DNA of 64,000 nt from Rhizobium halophilum (GCF_021648825.1 NZ_JAKJHS010000001.1:186001-250000); one strand, 5' to 3'. Positions 8,302-17,935 are shown, numbered from the stretch's first letter. The notes: generated by a model from the letters alone, not told the origin. A program made the numbers and translations.

Positions 8302-9119
8302 TGAAGAGTGCGGGGAACAGAAACGGCCTGGGTCTGAGCGCGCTGCTCGAGCGGGAACTGCCCGCACATGAACAGCGGGCGCTTGAGGCCTTGCTGCGGG
8401 AGAATGCGCAAGCACGGGCGACTCATGACATGCTGAAGAACGGCAACAACCGGGGCCGTGAGATCTTTGACGACCTCTTGAAGGAGCCTGTCCCGCTGGA
8501 CCTCGTCCGTGCCATCAAGACCACGCCGCCTCCACGCAAGGTGGTCCGGCTTCCGGCGGAGCCGCGTGCGTCCTTTTCGTTCAGGCCCAACACCCTCCAG
8601 TCCATCCTGGCTGGTGTTCTGCTGTTTTCGATTGGCGGCGGCCTGGGCTACGGGATCGGCCAACAACCGGTTGCGCCGGCGCAGGCACTGGTGATGGAGA
8701 ACCGCGACTGGCTGGACGACGTCGTCGCTCACTACCGGATCTTCTCGCGCCAGCCGGGCCAGCTTGCGGAGATGTCCGCCGCCGATCCAGCCGCAATCGT
8801 CGAATGGCTCCTGGCCAATACCGGCATCAACTTCCGCATCCCTGACCTTTCCCCGAACGGTCTCGAATTCGAGGGCGCTCGACTGTTTGCCGCCGGCGGA
8901 CAGCCGGTCGGGGAACTGATCTACACCTCTTCCGAAGGCGAAGTGATCTCGATCCTGTTTCGCAAGTACAATCCGGATGACGACGGCTTCACCGAGCTCA
9001 TCCGCGATAACATCGCTCTGATGTCGTGGAAGAGTGCGACGGCCACCTATGTTGCCGTCGGCCCTTCCTCCGCCGCCTCACTGGACGAGATTGCGGCAAA
9101 GGCAGCCGGCCTGATCTGA
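8301..9119 (+). CDS. Probable membrane-anchored anti-sigma factor
   Basis: 272 residues starting at an ATG that overlaps the sigma stop, with GGAGAG upstream. An N-terminal cytoplasmic part (LSALLERELPAHEQRALEAL, typical of anti-sigma domains), one transmembrane helix around residues 103-125 (ILAGVLLFSIGGGLGYGIG), and a periplasmic domain of about 145 residues. No HxxxCxxC zinc motif is present, so this is not a ZAS-type anti-sigma. The coupling to the sigma gene and the topology are the main support. Its 3' end meets leuA tail to tail with four bases between them. Confidence 0.75.
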   Translation: MKSAGNRNGLGLSALLERELPAHEQRALEALLRENAQARATHDMLKNGNNRGREIFDDLLKEPVPLDLVRAIKTTPPPRKVVRLPAEPRASFSFRPNTLQSILAGVLLFSIGGGLGYGIGQQPVAPAQALVMENRDWLDDVVAHYRIFSRQPGQLAEMSAADPAAIVEWLLANTGINFRIPDLSPNGLEFEGARLFAAGGQPVGELIYTSSEGEVISILFRKYNPDDDGFTELIRDNIALMSWKSATATYVAVGPSSAASLDEIAAKAAGLI

Positions 9120-9123
9120 CGGA

Positions 9124-10836
9124 TCAGGCCTTCTTCTCGTCGAGCACGCGATTGGCGGCCGAGACGATTGCCTCGAGCGACGCCGTCACGATGTTGGTAT
9201 TGATCCCGGCCCCGAACAGCTTGCCCGCAGGATGCTCCATCTCCACATAGGCGATGGCTGCGGCATTCGACCCATGCTGCAGCGAATGCTCCGAATAATC
9301 CGCGACCGAAATCTCGATCCCGAGATAGCTGGACAGCGCATTCACGAAGCCGTCGATCGGTCCCGTCCCCTTGCCTTCGATCCGCTTCGTCTCGCCCCGA
9401 TCGGTAATCTCCGCCGCAACCACGCGCACGCCCTTGTGCTCGGTTCCAGCGGGATAGGTGTGGTGATCGACGAACTTGATGCGCGCTTCAGGCTGCTCGA
9501 CGTAACGCTCGATGAAGCGCTCGTAGATCTTCTTCGAAGGCAGCTCCTTGCCTTCCTCGTCGGTGATCCGCTGGATGTCCTCGCGGAACTCTACCTGGAG
9601 GTTGCGCGGCAGGTTGATGCCATAGTCGGCCTGCAGAATGTACGCGATGCCGCCCTTACCGGATTGCGAATTGATGCGGATGATCGCTTCGTACGTGCGC
9701 CCCACATCCTGCGGGTCGATCGGCAGGTAGGGCACTTCCCACACAGGTGAATTGGCTTGTCTGATCGCCTTCATGCCCTTGTTGATCGCGTCCTGGTGCG
9801 AGCCTGAGAAGGCCGTGTAGACCAGTTCGCCGACGTAAGGATGACGCTCCGGGATCACCATTTCATTCGAATATTCGTAAACAGCCTTGATCCGCTCGAT
9901 GTCGGTGCAGTCCAGCTGTGGATCAACGCCTTGCGTGTACATGTTGAGCGCCAGCGTCACGATGTCGACATTGCCGGTCCGTTCGCCATTGCCGAACAGC
10001 GTGCCCTCGACACGGTCGGCACCCGCCATCAAGCCCAGTTCCGTGGCAGCGATCCCAGTGCCACGATCGTTGTGCGGATGCAGCGAGATGATGACGTTCT
10101 CGCGGTTGTCGATATTCCGGCACATCCACTCGATCTGGTCGGCGTAGATGTTCGGCGTCGACATCTCTACGGTCGAAGGCAGGTTCAGGATCAGCTTGTT
10201 GTCCGCCGTCGGCTTCACCTCGGCGATGACCGCATTACAGATTTCCAGCGCCACTTCCAGCTCGGTACCGGTGAAGCTCTCCGGCGAATATTCGAAGCGG
10301 TAACCACCGCCCGCCTTGGCTGCCATATCGGTGATCATCTTCGCCGCATCGACGGCGATCTGCTTGATGCCGTGGACGTCCTTGCCGAACACCACCCGGC
10401 GCTGCAGCTCCGATGTCGAATTGTAAAAATGGATGATCGGCCGGTGTGCGCCTTCCAGCGCCTCAAAGGTGCGCGTGATCAGCTCCGGCCGGCATTGTAC
10501 CAGCACCTGCAGCGAGACATCGGCGGGAACGCCGCCCTCCTCCACGCACCAGCGGGCGAAGTCGAAGTCGGTCTGCGACGCCGATGGGAAGCCGATCTCG
10601 ATCTCCTTGAAGCCCATGTCGAGCAACAGCCTGAACATCCGCGCCTTGCGGTCGTGACCCATGGGGTTGACCAGCGACTGGTTGCCGTCGCGCAGGTCGA
10701 CGGAGCACCAGATCGGCGCCTTGTCGACTATCTTCGACGGCCAGCTACGGTCAGGAATGTTGATCTGCGGATAGGGCCGGTACTTCACTGCCGCGTCCGG
10801 CATGCCCTTGGCTGAAATGGGGGTTTTCGCATCCAT
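9124..10836 (-). CDS. leuA: 2-isopropylmalate synthase
   Basis: 570 residues, first committed step of leucine synthesis: condensation of acetyl-CoA with 2-oxoisovalerate. Catalytic TIM barrel signatures are WCSVDLRDGNQSL, the metal-binding SLHPHNDRGTG and GNGERTGNVD; the C-terminal leucine-sensing LeuA regulatory domain is present (about residues 430-570). It is the long form found in alphaproteobacteria and actinobacteria. The ATG at 10836 opens the conserved MDAKTPI region. Upstream lies a leucine-rich short ORF and hairpins, so expression is probably attenuated by leucyl-tRNA supply. Confidence 0.96.
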   Translation of the reverse strand: MDAKTPISAKGMPDAAVKYRPYPQINIPDRSWPSKIVDKAPIWCSVDLRDGNQSLVNPMGHDRKARMFRLLLDMGFKEIEIGFPSASQTDFDFARWCVEEGGVPADVSLQVLVQCRPELITRTFEALEGAHRPIIHFYNSTSELQRRVVFGKDVHGIKQIAVDAAKMITDMAAKAGGGYRFEYSPESFTGTELEVALEICNAVIAEVKPTADNKLILNLPSTVEMSTPNIYADQIEWMCRNIDNRENVIISLHPHNDRGTGIAATELGLMAGADRVEGTLFGNGERTGNVDIVTLALNMYTQGVDPQLDCTDIERIKAVYEYSNEMVIPERHPYVGELVYTAFSGSHQDAINKGMKAIRQANSPVWEVPYLPIDPQDVGRTYEAIIRINSQSGKGGIAYILQADYGINLPRNLQVEFREDIQRITDEEGKELPSKKIYERFIERYVEQPEARIKFVDHHTYPAGTEHKGVRVVAAEITDRGETKRIEGKGTGPIDGFVNALSSYLGIEISVADYSEHSLQHGSNAAAIAYVEMEHPAGKLFGAGINTNIVTASLEAIVSAANRVLDEKKA

Positions 10837-10883
10837 CGTCGTCTCTTCTCGCTCACGCACCGCCGGTCATATGCCGTTGCAGG

Positions 10884-10976
10884 TGCGGACCCTCGCGGGT
10901 CTTCATGTGGTCCGTCTTGAATGATTGTGAGAGGAGCTCTTGCGCCGGCAGGCTTTTCGGCCGCCGGGCGCTCCTC
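10884..10976 (-). promoter_or_regulatory. Candidate leu attenuator hairpins before leuA
   Basis: On the leuA strand a long stem pairs bases 10970-10976 with 10931-10937 (arms GAGGAGC and GCTCCTC) and encloses a GC-rich inner stem with a CGAAAA loop. The stop codon of the leader ORF lies at the foot of this stem. A second small hairpin (GACCC, four-base loop, GGGTC) is at 10888-10901. No strong U-run follows either stem, so the mode (termination or translation block) is open. Confidence 0.45.
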
Positions 10977-11079
10977 AACGGACCCGGCAACCGCGCGTAA
11001 GGTCGAGGCTAAGAAGCGAGAGAGGCGCGAAAACCGTCGCCCCGGCTGCGGTGCAGCGGGCGGCAAAACGGCTAGACAT
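10975..11079 (-). CDS. Leucine-rich leader peptide of leuA (candidate)
   Basis: A 34-codon ORF, with two further in-frame ATGs up to 11100, ends 138 bases before leuA. Residues 19-27 read PLSLLSLDL, five leucines in eight positions, encoded by CTC, CTT, CTT, CTC and CTT. Its TGA stop sits at the base of a long GC-rich hairpin. This is the classical layout of a ribosome-mediated leucine attenuator. No strong ribosome binding site is seen (AGGCGCG eight bases before 11079), so the exact start is uncertain. Attenuation of leu genes is known in proteobacteria; this specific peptide is my reading. Confidence 0.6.
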   Translation of the reverse strand: MSSRFAARCTAAGATVFAPLSLLSLDLTRGCRVR

Positions 11080-11163
11080 GATCGCGCCTGTCATGGTCAT
11101 GGGCGAATCTATACGCCGAGAGGGCAGCCCTGACAAGGCGGACGACGTCATTCCGGTACGCCC

Positions 11164-12348
11164 TCACCCGGCACGTCGTGCCATCACCCGCTGCAGCCCC
11201 ATCATCAGCCCGCCCGCGACCAGTCCCCAGAAGGCGCCGGAGATTCCCGCAAACGACACACCAGATGCCGTGATCAGGAAAGTCACGGCCGCCGCCTCGC
11301 GCGTCTCCGGTTCCTTGAAGGCAGCCACGGCCGACCCCGAGAAAGCACCGATCAATGCCAATCCCGCCACAGCCTGGATGAGGATCGGCGGCGCGAGCGA
11401 TACGAAGGCTGTCACTGCCCCCGCCATGAGGCCGAGCACGACATAGCCGATGCCGCCAATGATCGCCGCCCAATAACGCTTGGCAGGGTCGGGATGCGCA
11501 TCCTCGCCTGCGCACATGGCAGCCGTGATGGCGGCGAGATTGACTGCATGTCCCCCGAACGGTGCCGACAGCAGCGAGAAGATCCCGGTCGTTGCAAACA
11601 GCGGACCCGGGTTTGGCTCGTAGTGGTTGACCTTCAGCACCGCGATCCCGGGGATGTTCTGCGACGCCATCGTGACGATGAAGAGCGGCAACGCGATCGA
11701 GATCAGCGCCGGCAGCGTGAAGAGCGGCGCGACGAACTCGATCGGCGGCGCCAGCGACTGCGACCACTCAGCCATCGCCCCCTCCGGCAGCTCGACGCCA
11801 AGCACCATGACACCGACGAAAGCGGCAAGCGCGGCAGGCACTGCATAGAGCCGCTTCACCATCAGGACTACCGCCCAGGCAATGAGGATCGGCAGGCCGA
11901 GCAGCGGATCGAAAGCGATCGCCTTGAAGGGTGCAAAGCAGAGGCCGAGGATGACGCCGGAAAGCATGGCATTGGCGAGCGGAGCCGGGATGGACGCCAC
12001 TGCGCGGCCGAGCGGCCTGAACAGGCCGGCAAAGACGATCATCACCGCACAGACGACGAAGGCACCGACTGCTGCCGGAAACCCGCCGTCCACGGCACCG
12101 GCTGTCGCAAGCAGTGCCGCGCCCGGTGTCGACCAGGCAATAGAGACCGGTAGCCGCGTCAAGGCGCTGAGCACGATCGCACAGACACCCATGGACACCG
12201 AGAGCGCCATCAGCCCCGAGGCTGCTTGATAATCGGTCGCCCCGACGCCTTTCAGCCCCTGCAGGACAACGGCAAACGAACTGGCGAAGCCGACGAAGGC
12301 TGTCAGGCAGCCCATGAAGAAGCTCTGTGGAGAAAGATCTTTGAGCAC
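11164..12348 (-). CDS. benE: BenE-family benzoate/H+ symporter-like transporter
   Basis: About 394 residues and 12 hydrophobic segments. Family marks are GFASSFAVVLQGL in segment 1-2, the VSIAWSTPGAALLA stretch, MASQNIPGIAVLK and FGGHAVNLAAITAA in the conserved half-helix region. BenE proteins carry benzoate with protons in Acinetobacter, but many alphaproteobacterial members stand away from benzoate genes, as here, so the substrate is open. The start is uncertain: GTG at 12348 fits the family opening (LKDLSPQSFFMG), and the frame runs up to 12468 without similarity. Confidence 0.85.
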   Translation of the reverse strand: MLKDLSPQSFFMGCLTAFVGFASSFAVVLQGLKGVGATDYQAASGLMALSVSMGVCAIVLSALTRLPVSIAWSTPGAALLATAGAVDGGFPAAVGAFVVCAVMIVFAGLFRPLGRAVASIPAPLANAMLSGVILGLCFAPFKAIAFDPLLGLPILIAWAVVLMVKRLYAVPAALAAFVGVMVLGVELPEGAMAEWSQSLAPPIEFVAPLFTLPALISIALPLFIVTMASQNIPGIAVLKVNHYEPNPGPLFATTGIFSLLSAPFGGHAVNLAAITAAMCAGEDAHPDPAKRYWAAIIGGIGYVVLGLMAGAVTAFVSLAPPILIQAVAGLALIGAFSGSAVAAFKEPETREAAAVTFLITASGVSFAGISGAFWGLVAGGLMMGLQRVMARRAG

Positions 12349-12462
12349 GGGAGACTCGGCAATGGCAACTCTGAAAGTCACTAGCGAGACCAGAGAAACG
12401 GGATGTTGGCAAGTCGGCGCAGGCATCGAACGGTTCGCCCTACCCGTGCCGCTGGGGGGCTT

Positions 12463-12497
12463 TGCCAAACAAGAACCCGTCGGCAGAGGCCGACGGG
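12463..12497 (-). terminator. Intrinsic terminator after the clpP paralogue
   Basis: On the minus strand CCCGTCGGC and GCCGACGGG form a perfect nine-base-pair stem (12476-12497) with a four-base loop, followed by TTCTTGTTT. Confidence 0.8.
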
Positions 12498-12525
12498 GTC
12501 CAAATTTCTATCTTTCCGTAGTGGT

Positions 12526-13113
12526 TCAGCCGATCTCGGACTGGTTCACCACGACGCGGGACGCAAGGCCATAGGCCACGCCGTCTTCCGCCGAAAGCCA
12601 GTAGTCGCGATCAATGTCCTTGGCGATCTTCTCTTCGGTCTGGCCGGTGGCCTTGGCGAAGATCTTGATCAGCCGCTCGTTCATCTTGATGATCTCGCGG
12701 GCCTGGATCTCAATGTCTGAAGCCATGCCGCGCGTGCCGCCGGACGGTTGGTGCAGCAGGAAGCGCGTGTTCGGGAGCGCGATTCGGCGCTCCTTCGGAG
12801 CAGCGACGTAGATCAGCGCGCCGGCGGAGGCGACCCAGCCCGTACCGATCATCCACACCTTCGGCTTGATGAACTTGATCATGTCGTGGATCGAGTCACC
12901 GGATTCCACGTGACCGCCCGGTGAATTGACGTAGATGCGAATGTCCTCGTCGCTCGCTGCGGCAAGTGCCACGAGCTGCGTGTTGACCTTCTGCGCCAGT
13001 TCCTGGGTGATCGGACCATAGATGAAGATCGAACGCGACTTGAAGAGGTTCGCTTCCGTTTCCTTGCCAAGCGGCAATTCCTTGACCTTGTCGTCGTCGT
13101 TTTCGTCGTTCAT
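12526..13113 (-). CDS. clpP: ClpP-family serine protease subunit (rhizobial paralogue)
   Basis: 195 residues. The catalytic triad is intact at the same spacing as in E. coli ClpP: Ser96 in GWVASAGA, His121 in FLLHQPSGG and Asp170 in DRDYW. The N-terminus ([14 protein letters not shown]) is acidic and differs from the housekeeping ClpP, and no clpX lies next to it, so this is one of the extra ClpP paralogues of rhizobia. It would form ring-shaped proteolytic cores with a Clp ATPase. The ATG at 13113 is preceded by GGAG six bases away; longer starts at 13119 and 13149 exist. Confidence 0.9.
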   Translation of the reverse strand: MNDENDDDKVKELPLGKETEANLFKSRSIFIYGPITQELAQKVNTQLVALAAASDEDIRIYVNSPGGHVESGDSIHDMIKFIKPKVWMIGTGWVASAGALIYVAAPKERRIALPNTRFLLHQPSGGTRGMASDIEIQAREIIKMNERLIKIFAKATGQTEEKIAKDIDRDYWLSAEDGVAYGLASRVVVNQSEIG

Positions 13114-13328
13114 CAGCATCTCCAGTATGGGATTTGTCTTCACGGACATAATGCCTTCGTGCCGGTAAAACAATGCGCGAAACCCACTAAGGTGAATGAC
13201 GTAGGTGCAGCGCCTCGCTGGGTCCGTACCGGCATGGACACGCGCCCTCGGCCTGTCTTATCGTGGCCGCCGATATTGCTGCCTCGCGTCCGCTACGGTC
13301 CGAGGCGTCTTCCAGAGGGGTCGAAGAA

Positions 13329-13916
13329 ATGTTGAAACGTCTTTCCATCGCCGCATCCATGTCCGTCACTGCCGCAGCACCGGCCTTTGCGCATCTCGAC
13401 CCCACCGCCCACGGCTCTTTCATGGCTGGCATTTCGCACCCGCTCTTCGGCGCCGACCATATTCTTGCGATGGTGGCTGTCGGGCTCTGGGCCAGCCAGA
13501 TCGTGGTAAATTCCGGGAATCGCCGCCCGCTCTGGATCGTTCCGGCAGCCTTCGTTGGCACCATGGCACTAGGCTTCCTGGCTGCGGTGGCAGGCATTGG
13601 TCTTCCCTTCGTCGAGCCTGCCATCCTCGCATCGGTGGTGGCGCTCGGCCTACTCGTCGCGATGGCGGCTCGCCTGCCGACCGCTGCCTCGGCGGCGGTG
13701 GTCGCTATTTTCGCCCTCTTCCATGGCCACGCCCACGGCGGCGAACTCGGCACGGCTGGTGCCCTGCAGTTTGGTCTAGGCTTCGTCGTATCGACGGCCC
13801 TCCTGCACGCAGCCGGCATCGCCCTCGGGCTCGGCATCGGCCGCTTCGCCCCCTGGGCAGCTCGTCTGGCAGGCGGCCTCACCGCGCTTGCCGGCCTATC
13901 GCTCGCCTTCGGATGA
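13329..13916 (+). CDS. hupE: HupE/UreJ-family metal permease
   Basis: 195 residues: a signal-like first helix ending AAPAFAHLDPTAHG, then six hydrophobic segments. The signature HPLFGADHILAMVAVG in the first membrane segment and FHGHAHGGEL later supply the conserved His/Asp ligands of the family, which carries Ni2+ or Co2+. No hydrogenase or urease gene is in view, so it may serve general nickel or cobalt uptake. It is divergent from clpP and converges with queF across a bidirectional terminator. Confidence 0.9.
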   Translation: MLKRLSIAASMSVTAAAPAFAHLDPTAHGSFMAGISHPLFGADHILAMVAVGLWASQIVVNSGNRRPLWIVPAAFVGTMALGFLAAVAGIGLPFVEPAILASVVALGLLVAMAARLPTAASAAVVAIFALFHGHAHGGELGTAGALQFGLGFVVSTALLHAAGIALGLGIGRFAPWAARLAGGLTALAGLSLAFG

Positions 13917-13924
13917 GCCTGAGG

Positions 13925-13953
13925 CAAAAAAGGGCACCGACGGGTGCCCTTTT
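13925..13953. terminator. Bidirectional intrinsic terminator between hupE and queF
   Basis: GGGCACC (13932-13938) pairs with GGTGCCC (13943-13949) and is flanked by AAAAAA on the left and TTTT on the right, so it can end both converging transcripts. Confidence 0.85.
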
Positions 13954-13978
13954 CTCATGCTGAGCGTACCGCCGCAGA

Positions 13979-14443
13979 TCAGCCGCGACCGCGATAGGTC
14001 GCGACACCCTGCTCCGGCAGCCACACGCCCTTTGGCGCCTCGCCCGTCTGCCAGAATACGTCGATCGGAATGCCGCCGCGCGGATACCAGTAAGCGCCGA
14101 TCCGCAGCCACTTCGGCTCCAGCAGCTCCACCAGCCGTTTGCCAATATAGATCGAGCAATCCTCATGGAAGGCGCCGTGATTGCGGAACGAGTGCAGGAA
14201 CAGCTTCAGCGACTTCGATTCCACCAGATGCGCCTCGGGAATATAGTCGATGACGATATGCGCGAAGTCCGGCTGACCTGTCATCGGACAGAGCGAGGTG
14301 AATTCCGGTGCCGTGAAGCGCACGACGTAATCCGTCCCCTGATTGCCGTTCGGCACCTTTTCCAGCACCGCCTCTTCGGGGTTCTGCGGCGCATCCACCT
14401 GCCGGCCGAGCTGGGAAAGGCTTGATGTGTCAGTCATACTCAC
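13979..14443 (-). CDS. queF: NADPH-dependent 7-cyano-7-deazaguanine reductase
   Basis: 154 residues, the short unimodular QueF. The catalytic Cys is in [15 protein letters not shown] and the QueF motif [20 protein letters not shown] is complete. It makes preQ1 from preQ0 for queuosine in tRNA wobble positions. The GTG start overlaps the CDF stop codon (GTGA) and has AAGGA eight bases upstream, which favours it over the ATG two codons later. It is the last gene of the minus-strand run that begins with trpE(G). Confidence 0.96.
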   Translation of the reverse strand: MSMTDTSSLSQLGRQVDAPQNPEEAVLEKVPNGNQGTDYVVRFTAPEFTSLCPMTGQPDFAHIVIDYIPEAHLVESKSLKLFLHSFRNHGAFHEDCSIYIGKRLVELLEPKWLRIGAYWYPRGGIPIDVFWQTGEAPKGVWLPEQGVATYRGRG

Positions 14444-15369
14444 TGGGGTGTTCCTTCTACCTTGACCCTGATGCCATGCGCGCGCTCCCCTTCGGGTTCA
14501 ACATGAATGGCGAGACTGGCGCCCGGTATGACTTCCTTGATGGCGTCTTCAAGGCGATCGCAGATCTCGTGCGCATCTGCCACCGGCAGGTCTGCCGGCA
14601 CCACAAGATGGAAATCAATGAAGGCGGCCGCACCCGCCCGCCGTGTCCTCAGATCGTGCACACCCAGCGAGCCAGCGGAATTGGCCTTGATCGCCGCGCG
14701 GATGGCAGCCTCTTCCTCGGGCGTCACGGCCCGGTCCATCAGCCCGCCGAGCGAGTGGCTGATGACCTTGTAGCCCTGGTAGAGGATGTTGACCGCGACG
14801 GCCATGGCAAGCAACGGGTCAAGGATCGCGTATCCGGTCGAAACGGCGAGCACCAGTCCGATGAAGACGCCGGCCGAGGTGACGACGTCCGACATGATGT
14901 GGTGGCCGTCCGCGGCAAGCGCGGGCGACATATGCTGCCGCCCCACCCGGATCAGAACACGCGCCCAGACAAGGTTGATCACGCCGGCGGCAGCATTGAT
15001 CCCGAGCCCCAGCACCGGCGCTTCGAGAAGCTTCGGCGCGAAGAGCTCGCCCCACGCCTCCTGGACGATCAGCAGTGCCGCGACGATGATCAGCGCGCCC
15101 TCCAGCACCGCCGACATGTATTCGGCCTTGTGGTGACCGAACTGATGGTCGTCATCGGCCGGGCGCGCCGCGTAGCGGATCAGGAAATAGGCGATGAAGG
15201 CGGCAACCACGTTGACGGTGGATTCCAGCCCGTCGGAAAGCAGCGCCACCGACCCCGTCAGCCACCAGGCCACGAGCTTCAGCCCCATCACTCCGAAGGC
15301 CAGCGGAATCCCCCAGAAGGCGAGTCTCTCGACGATCGGATCGGTTCTCGTGCCCACCATGCCGCCCAT
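14440..15369 (-). CDS. Cation diffusion facilitator (CDF) transporter
   Basis: About 309 residues: six membrane segments and a C-terminal ferredoxin-like cytoplasmic domain. Metal-site motifs are [15 protein letters not shown] (segment 2, SD..ES) and [18 protein letters not shown] (segment 5, HxxxD), and [15 protein letters not shown] between segments 2 and 3. It should export Zn2+, Fe2+ or another divalent ion in exchange for protons. Start choice is open among 15396, 15369 and 15360; none has an ideal site. It overlaps queF by four bases. Confidence 0.9.
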   Translation of the reverse strand: MGGMVGTRTDPIVERLAFWGIPLAFGVMGLKLVAWWLTGSVALLSDGLESTVNVVAAFIAYFLIRYAARPADDDHQFGHHKAEYMSAVLEGALIIVAALLIVQEAWGELFAPKLLEAPVLGLGINAAAGVINLVWARVLIRVGRQHMSPALAADGHHIMSDVVTSAGVFIGLVLAVSTGYAILDPLLAMAVAVNILYQGYKVISHSLGGLMDRAVTPEEEAAIRAAIKANSAGSLGVHDLRTRRAGAAAFIDFHLVVPADLPVADAHEICDRLEDAIKEVIPGASLAIHVEPEGERAHGIRVKVEGTPQ

Positions 15370-15410
15370 GCCTTTGCGAGTGAATTGCAGGAGCATTGCT
15401 CCAGAACGCC

Positions 15411-15440
15411 GAAACCGCCCGGGCGGACCCGGGCGGTTTC
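15411..15440 (-). repeat. Perfect 13-bp inverted repeat upstream of the CDF gene
   Basis: GAAACCGCCCGGG (15411-15423) and CCCGGGCGGTTTC (15428-15440) form a 13-base-pair stem with a CGGA loop. It lies between the 48-residue gene and the CDF gene. No U-run follows on either strand, so it may act as a processing or partial termination hairpin rather than a full terminator. Confidence 0.7.
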
Positions 15441-15519
15441 GTATGGTCGGCGGTATGGCTGAGATGTCAGCGTTTGTCAAAAGATAGCACGAGCTCCTCA
15501 ACAGCCTTGCTGCTGGCCG

Positions 15520-15666
15520 TCAATCCGCCGGTTCTGCCGGATTGTCCTGTCGGTCGCCGACGGCCGGGGGTGCCTGCAGGTTTTCATCTTCTTCCGGCAA
15601 CATGGTCAACGCCATTACGATGACGACAAGGGCGGCAACCAGCCAAATCAGTGCTCTTCTGCTCAT
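15520..15666 (-). CDS. 48-residue small membrane protein
   Basis: A short ORF with an excellent site, GGGGAGAGAC directly before ATG. It encodes one hydrophobic helix right at the N-terminus (RRALIWLVAALVVIVMALTM) and then an acidic, Pro-rich tail ending in PAEPAD, so an N-in single-span protein with a periplasmic tail is likely. It sits 79 bases downstream of trpE(G) on the same strand and before the CDF gene. I do not know a named family; the position, site and composition support it as real. Confidence 0.7.
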   Translation of the reverse strand: MSRRALIWLVAALVVIVMALTMLPEEDENLQAPPAVGDRQDNPAEPAD

Positions 15667-15745
15667 GTCTCTCCCCAGGTTGGAACATCTTTCGACGCCC
15701 TAACCCGAGAGAACCGCAAAAGGTTGCCTCCCCTCGCGGGCCGCC

Positions 15746-17935
15746 TCACGCGGCCTGCACCTTCCGGCGCCGCGCCAGATGCGCTACCACGTTCTCGATC
15801 ATCCGCATGCCGGCATCCTGGCCGAGCGTCATGATCGATTCCGGGTGGAACTGCACGGCCGCGATCGGCTCCTTCACGTGCTCGATCCCCATGATCGTGC
15901 CGTCCTCGCTTTCCGCCGTGATCGTAAAATCCGTCGGCAGTGTCCGCGGGTCGGCGAAGATCGAGTGGTAGCGCCCGACCGTCACCTCGTTCGACAGACC
16001 GGAGAAGACGACGCCCGGCTCCAGCACCCGGATGCGCGACGGCTTGCCGTGCATCGGCAACGCCAGGTGGCGCAGTTCGCCGCCATAGGCTTCCGCCAGT
16101 GCCTGCAGCCCAAGGCAGACACCGAAGATCGGCAGGTTTTTCGCCCGCGCGGTCTTGATCGTGGTCTTGCAGTCAAAATCCTTCGGATTGCCGGGACCGG
16201 GCGACAGAACGACAAGATCCGGGTCGACGCGGTCGAAGATCTCCTCCGGCACCGGTGTGCGCACGGTGGAAACCTCCGCACCCGTCTGGCGGAAATAGTT
16301 GGCCAGCGTGTGGACGAAGCTGTCCTCGTGGTCGACGAGCAGGATGCGCACGCCCTTGCCGACCGGTGCCACGTCGCGCACCACCTTTGCCGAATTCCCG
16401 GCGCGGGCATCGCGGATGGCGGACAGCATGGCCGATGCCTTCAGCTCGGTCTCGGCCTCCTCCTCCTGCGGATACGAATCGTTGAGCAGCGTCGCACCGG
16501 CGCGCACCTCAGCAATGCCGTCCTTGATGCGGATGGTCCGCAGCGTGAGCCCGGTATTCATGTCGCCGTTGAAGCCCACCATGCCGATCGCCCCGCCATA
16601 CCACGCGCGCGGGCTTTTCTCGTGGTTCTCGATGAAGCGCATCGCCCACAGCTTCGGCGCGCCGGTCACGGTGACGGCCCAGGCGTGGGAAAGGAAGCCG
16701 TCAAAGGCGTCCATGTCCTCGCGCAGGCGTCCTTCGATGTGGTCGACGGTGTGGATCAGCCGCGAATACATCTCGATCTGCCGGCGGCCGATAACCTTGA
16801 CCGAGCCTGGCTCGCAGACGCGCGACTTGTCGTTGCGGTCGACGTCGGAGCACATCGTCAGCTCCGATTCGTCCTTCTTGGAATTGAGGAGCTTGAGGAT
16901 CTGCTCGCTATCGGCGATCGCATCTTCGCCGCGCCGGATCGTTCCGGAGATCGGGCAGGTTTCGATCCGCCGGCCGGAAACCCGCACGAACATCTCCGGG
17001 GAGGCGCCGACCAGATACTCCTGGTGCCCGAGGTTGATGAAGAACGAGTAAGGCGATGGGTTGATCGCCTTCAGCCGGTTGGAGATCTCGGATGGCTTGC
17101 TGTCGCAGCGCTCCATGAACTTCTGTCCCGGGACCACTTCGAACAGGTCGCCGCGGCGGAAGCTTTCCTTGGCCTTCGTCACCAGCTCCGCATATTCGCC
17201 CGGCTTGTGATCGCCCTTCGGCGGCGTCACCGTCGTGCGCTGGAATGGCTCCGGCGCTATGGCCTCGTCCTTGCCCTCCGTCGTCGTGCCGTTCTTGGCA
17301 AAATCATAGCGGTCGATCCAAGCCTTGGCGGCGTGGTGATCGACGACGAGGATCTCGTCCGGCAGGAAGAGCACCATGTCGCGCTGGTCTTCCGGCCGCT
17401 GCATGGAAAGCTTGATCGCGTCGAACTGGAAGGCGAGATCGTACCCAAACGCGCCGAACAGGCCGATGGCCGAATCGGCTTCGGAATAGAAGAGATCGAC
17501 CACGGCGCGCAGCACGGTAAACACCGTCGGCATCTTCGAGCGCTCTTCCTCGGTGAAGGCACGGGTCGGTTCGTTGATGGAAAGATCGAGGCGCCGCGCC
17601 GTCTGCTCGCCGAGGGTCAGGTCCGCCACCGTCTTCAGCTTCTCGACGATGAAGCCGAGAAGGACCTCGCCGCGACCATTAAATGCCTCGATCCAGACCT
17701 TCTTCCCATGCGAGGAGATGCCTAGCGGCGGATCGACGATCGCCGTGTCCCAGCGGGTATAGCGGCCGGGATATTCGTAGTTGGAGGAAAACACCGCGCC
17801 GCGCCGCTCGTCGAGCTTGTCGACGTAGCTAGCCACCGCATCCGCATAGGGCGTCGGCCGACGCTTGCGGCTGACGGCGATCCCGCCTTTGGTCTCGTAG
17901 GTCTCCGAACCGTCGTCCCGAATGATCGTCACCAT
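15746..17935 (-). CDS. trpE(G): Fused anthranilate synthase TrpE(G)
   Basis: 729 residues, chorismate-using TrpE domain at about 1-510 ([43 protein letters not shown]) fused to a TrpG glutaminase domain with its catalytic Cys in [16 protein letters not shown] and His/Glu in [10 protein letters not shown]. It makes anthranilate, the first tryptophan precursor. Such fusions are typical of Rhizobiales. ATG 17935 gives the normal length and has GGAGAGCAGGA before it; the frame runs on to 18031 through the attenuator and that part is not coding. Controlled by the trpL attenuator. Confidence 0.97.
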   Translation of the reverse strand: MVTIIRDDGSETYETKGGIAVSRKRRPTPYADAVASYVDKLDERRGAVFSSNYEYPGRYTRWDTAIVDPPLGISSHGKKVWIEAFNGRGEVLLGFIVEKLKTVADLTLGEQTARRLDLSINEPTRAFTEEERSKMPTVFTVLRAVVDLFYSEADSAIGLFGAFGYDLAFQFDAIKLSMQRPEDQRDMVLFLPDEILVVDHHAAKAWIDRYDFAKNGTTTEGKDEAIAPEPFQRTTVTPPKGDHKPGEYAELVTKAKESFRRGDLFEVVPGQKFMERCDSKPSEISNRLKAINPSPYSFFINLGHQEYLVGASPEMFVRVSGRRIETCPISGTIRRGEDAIADSEQILKLLNSKKDESELTMCSDVDRNDKSRVCEPGSVKVIGRRQIEMYSRLIHTVDHIEGRLREDMDAFDGFLSHAWAVTVTGAPKLWAMRFIENHEKSPRAWYGGAIGMVGFNGDMNTGLTLRTIRIKDGIAEVRAGATLLNDSYPQEEEAETELKASAMLSAIRDARAGNSAKVVRDVAPVGKGVRILLVDHEDSFVHTLANYFRQTGAEVSTVRTPVPEEIFDRVDPDLVVLSPGPGNPKDFDCKTTIKTARAKNLPIFGVCLGLQALAEAYGGELRHLALPMHGKPSRIRVLEPGVVFSGLSNEVTVGRYHSIFADPRTLPTDFTITAESEDGTIMGIEHVKEPIAAVQFHPESIMTLGQDAGMRMIENVVAHLARRRKVQAA

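Noticed and set aside
12526..13113. Apparent loss of the catalytic Asp in the ClpP paralogue (YGLASR instead of YGLVDS)
   Set aside because: Counting from Ser96 and His121 shows that the triad Asp corresponds to Asp170 in DRDYW, which is present; the YGLVDS Asp is not the catalytic one.
13114..13328. Possible cobalamin or nickel riboswitch before hupE
   Set aside because: No conserved B12-box or NiCo-type stem pattern could be found by eye.
15779..17725. 648-codon open frame on the plus strand
   Set aside because: Lies entirely antisense to trpE(G); its composition is that of a GC-rich shadow frame and it has no recognisable domain.
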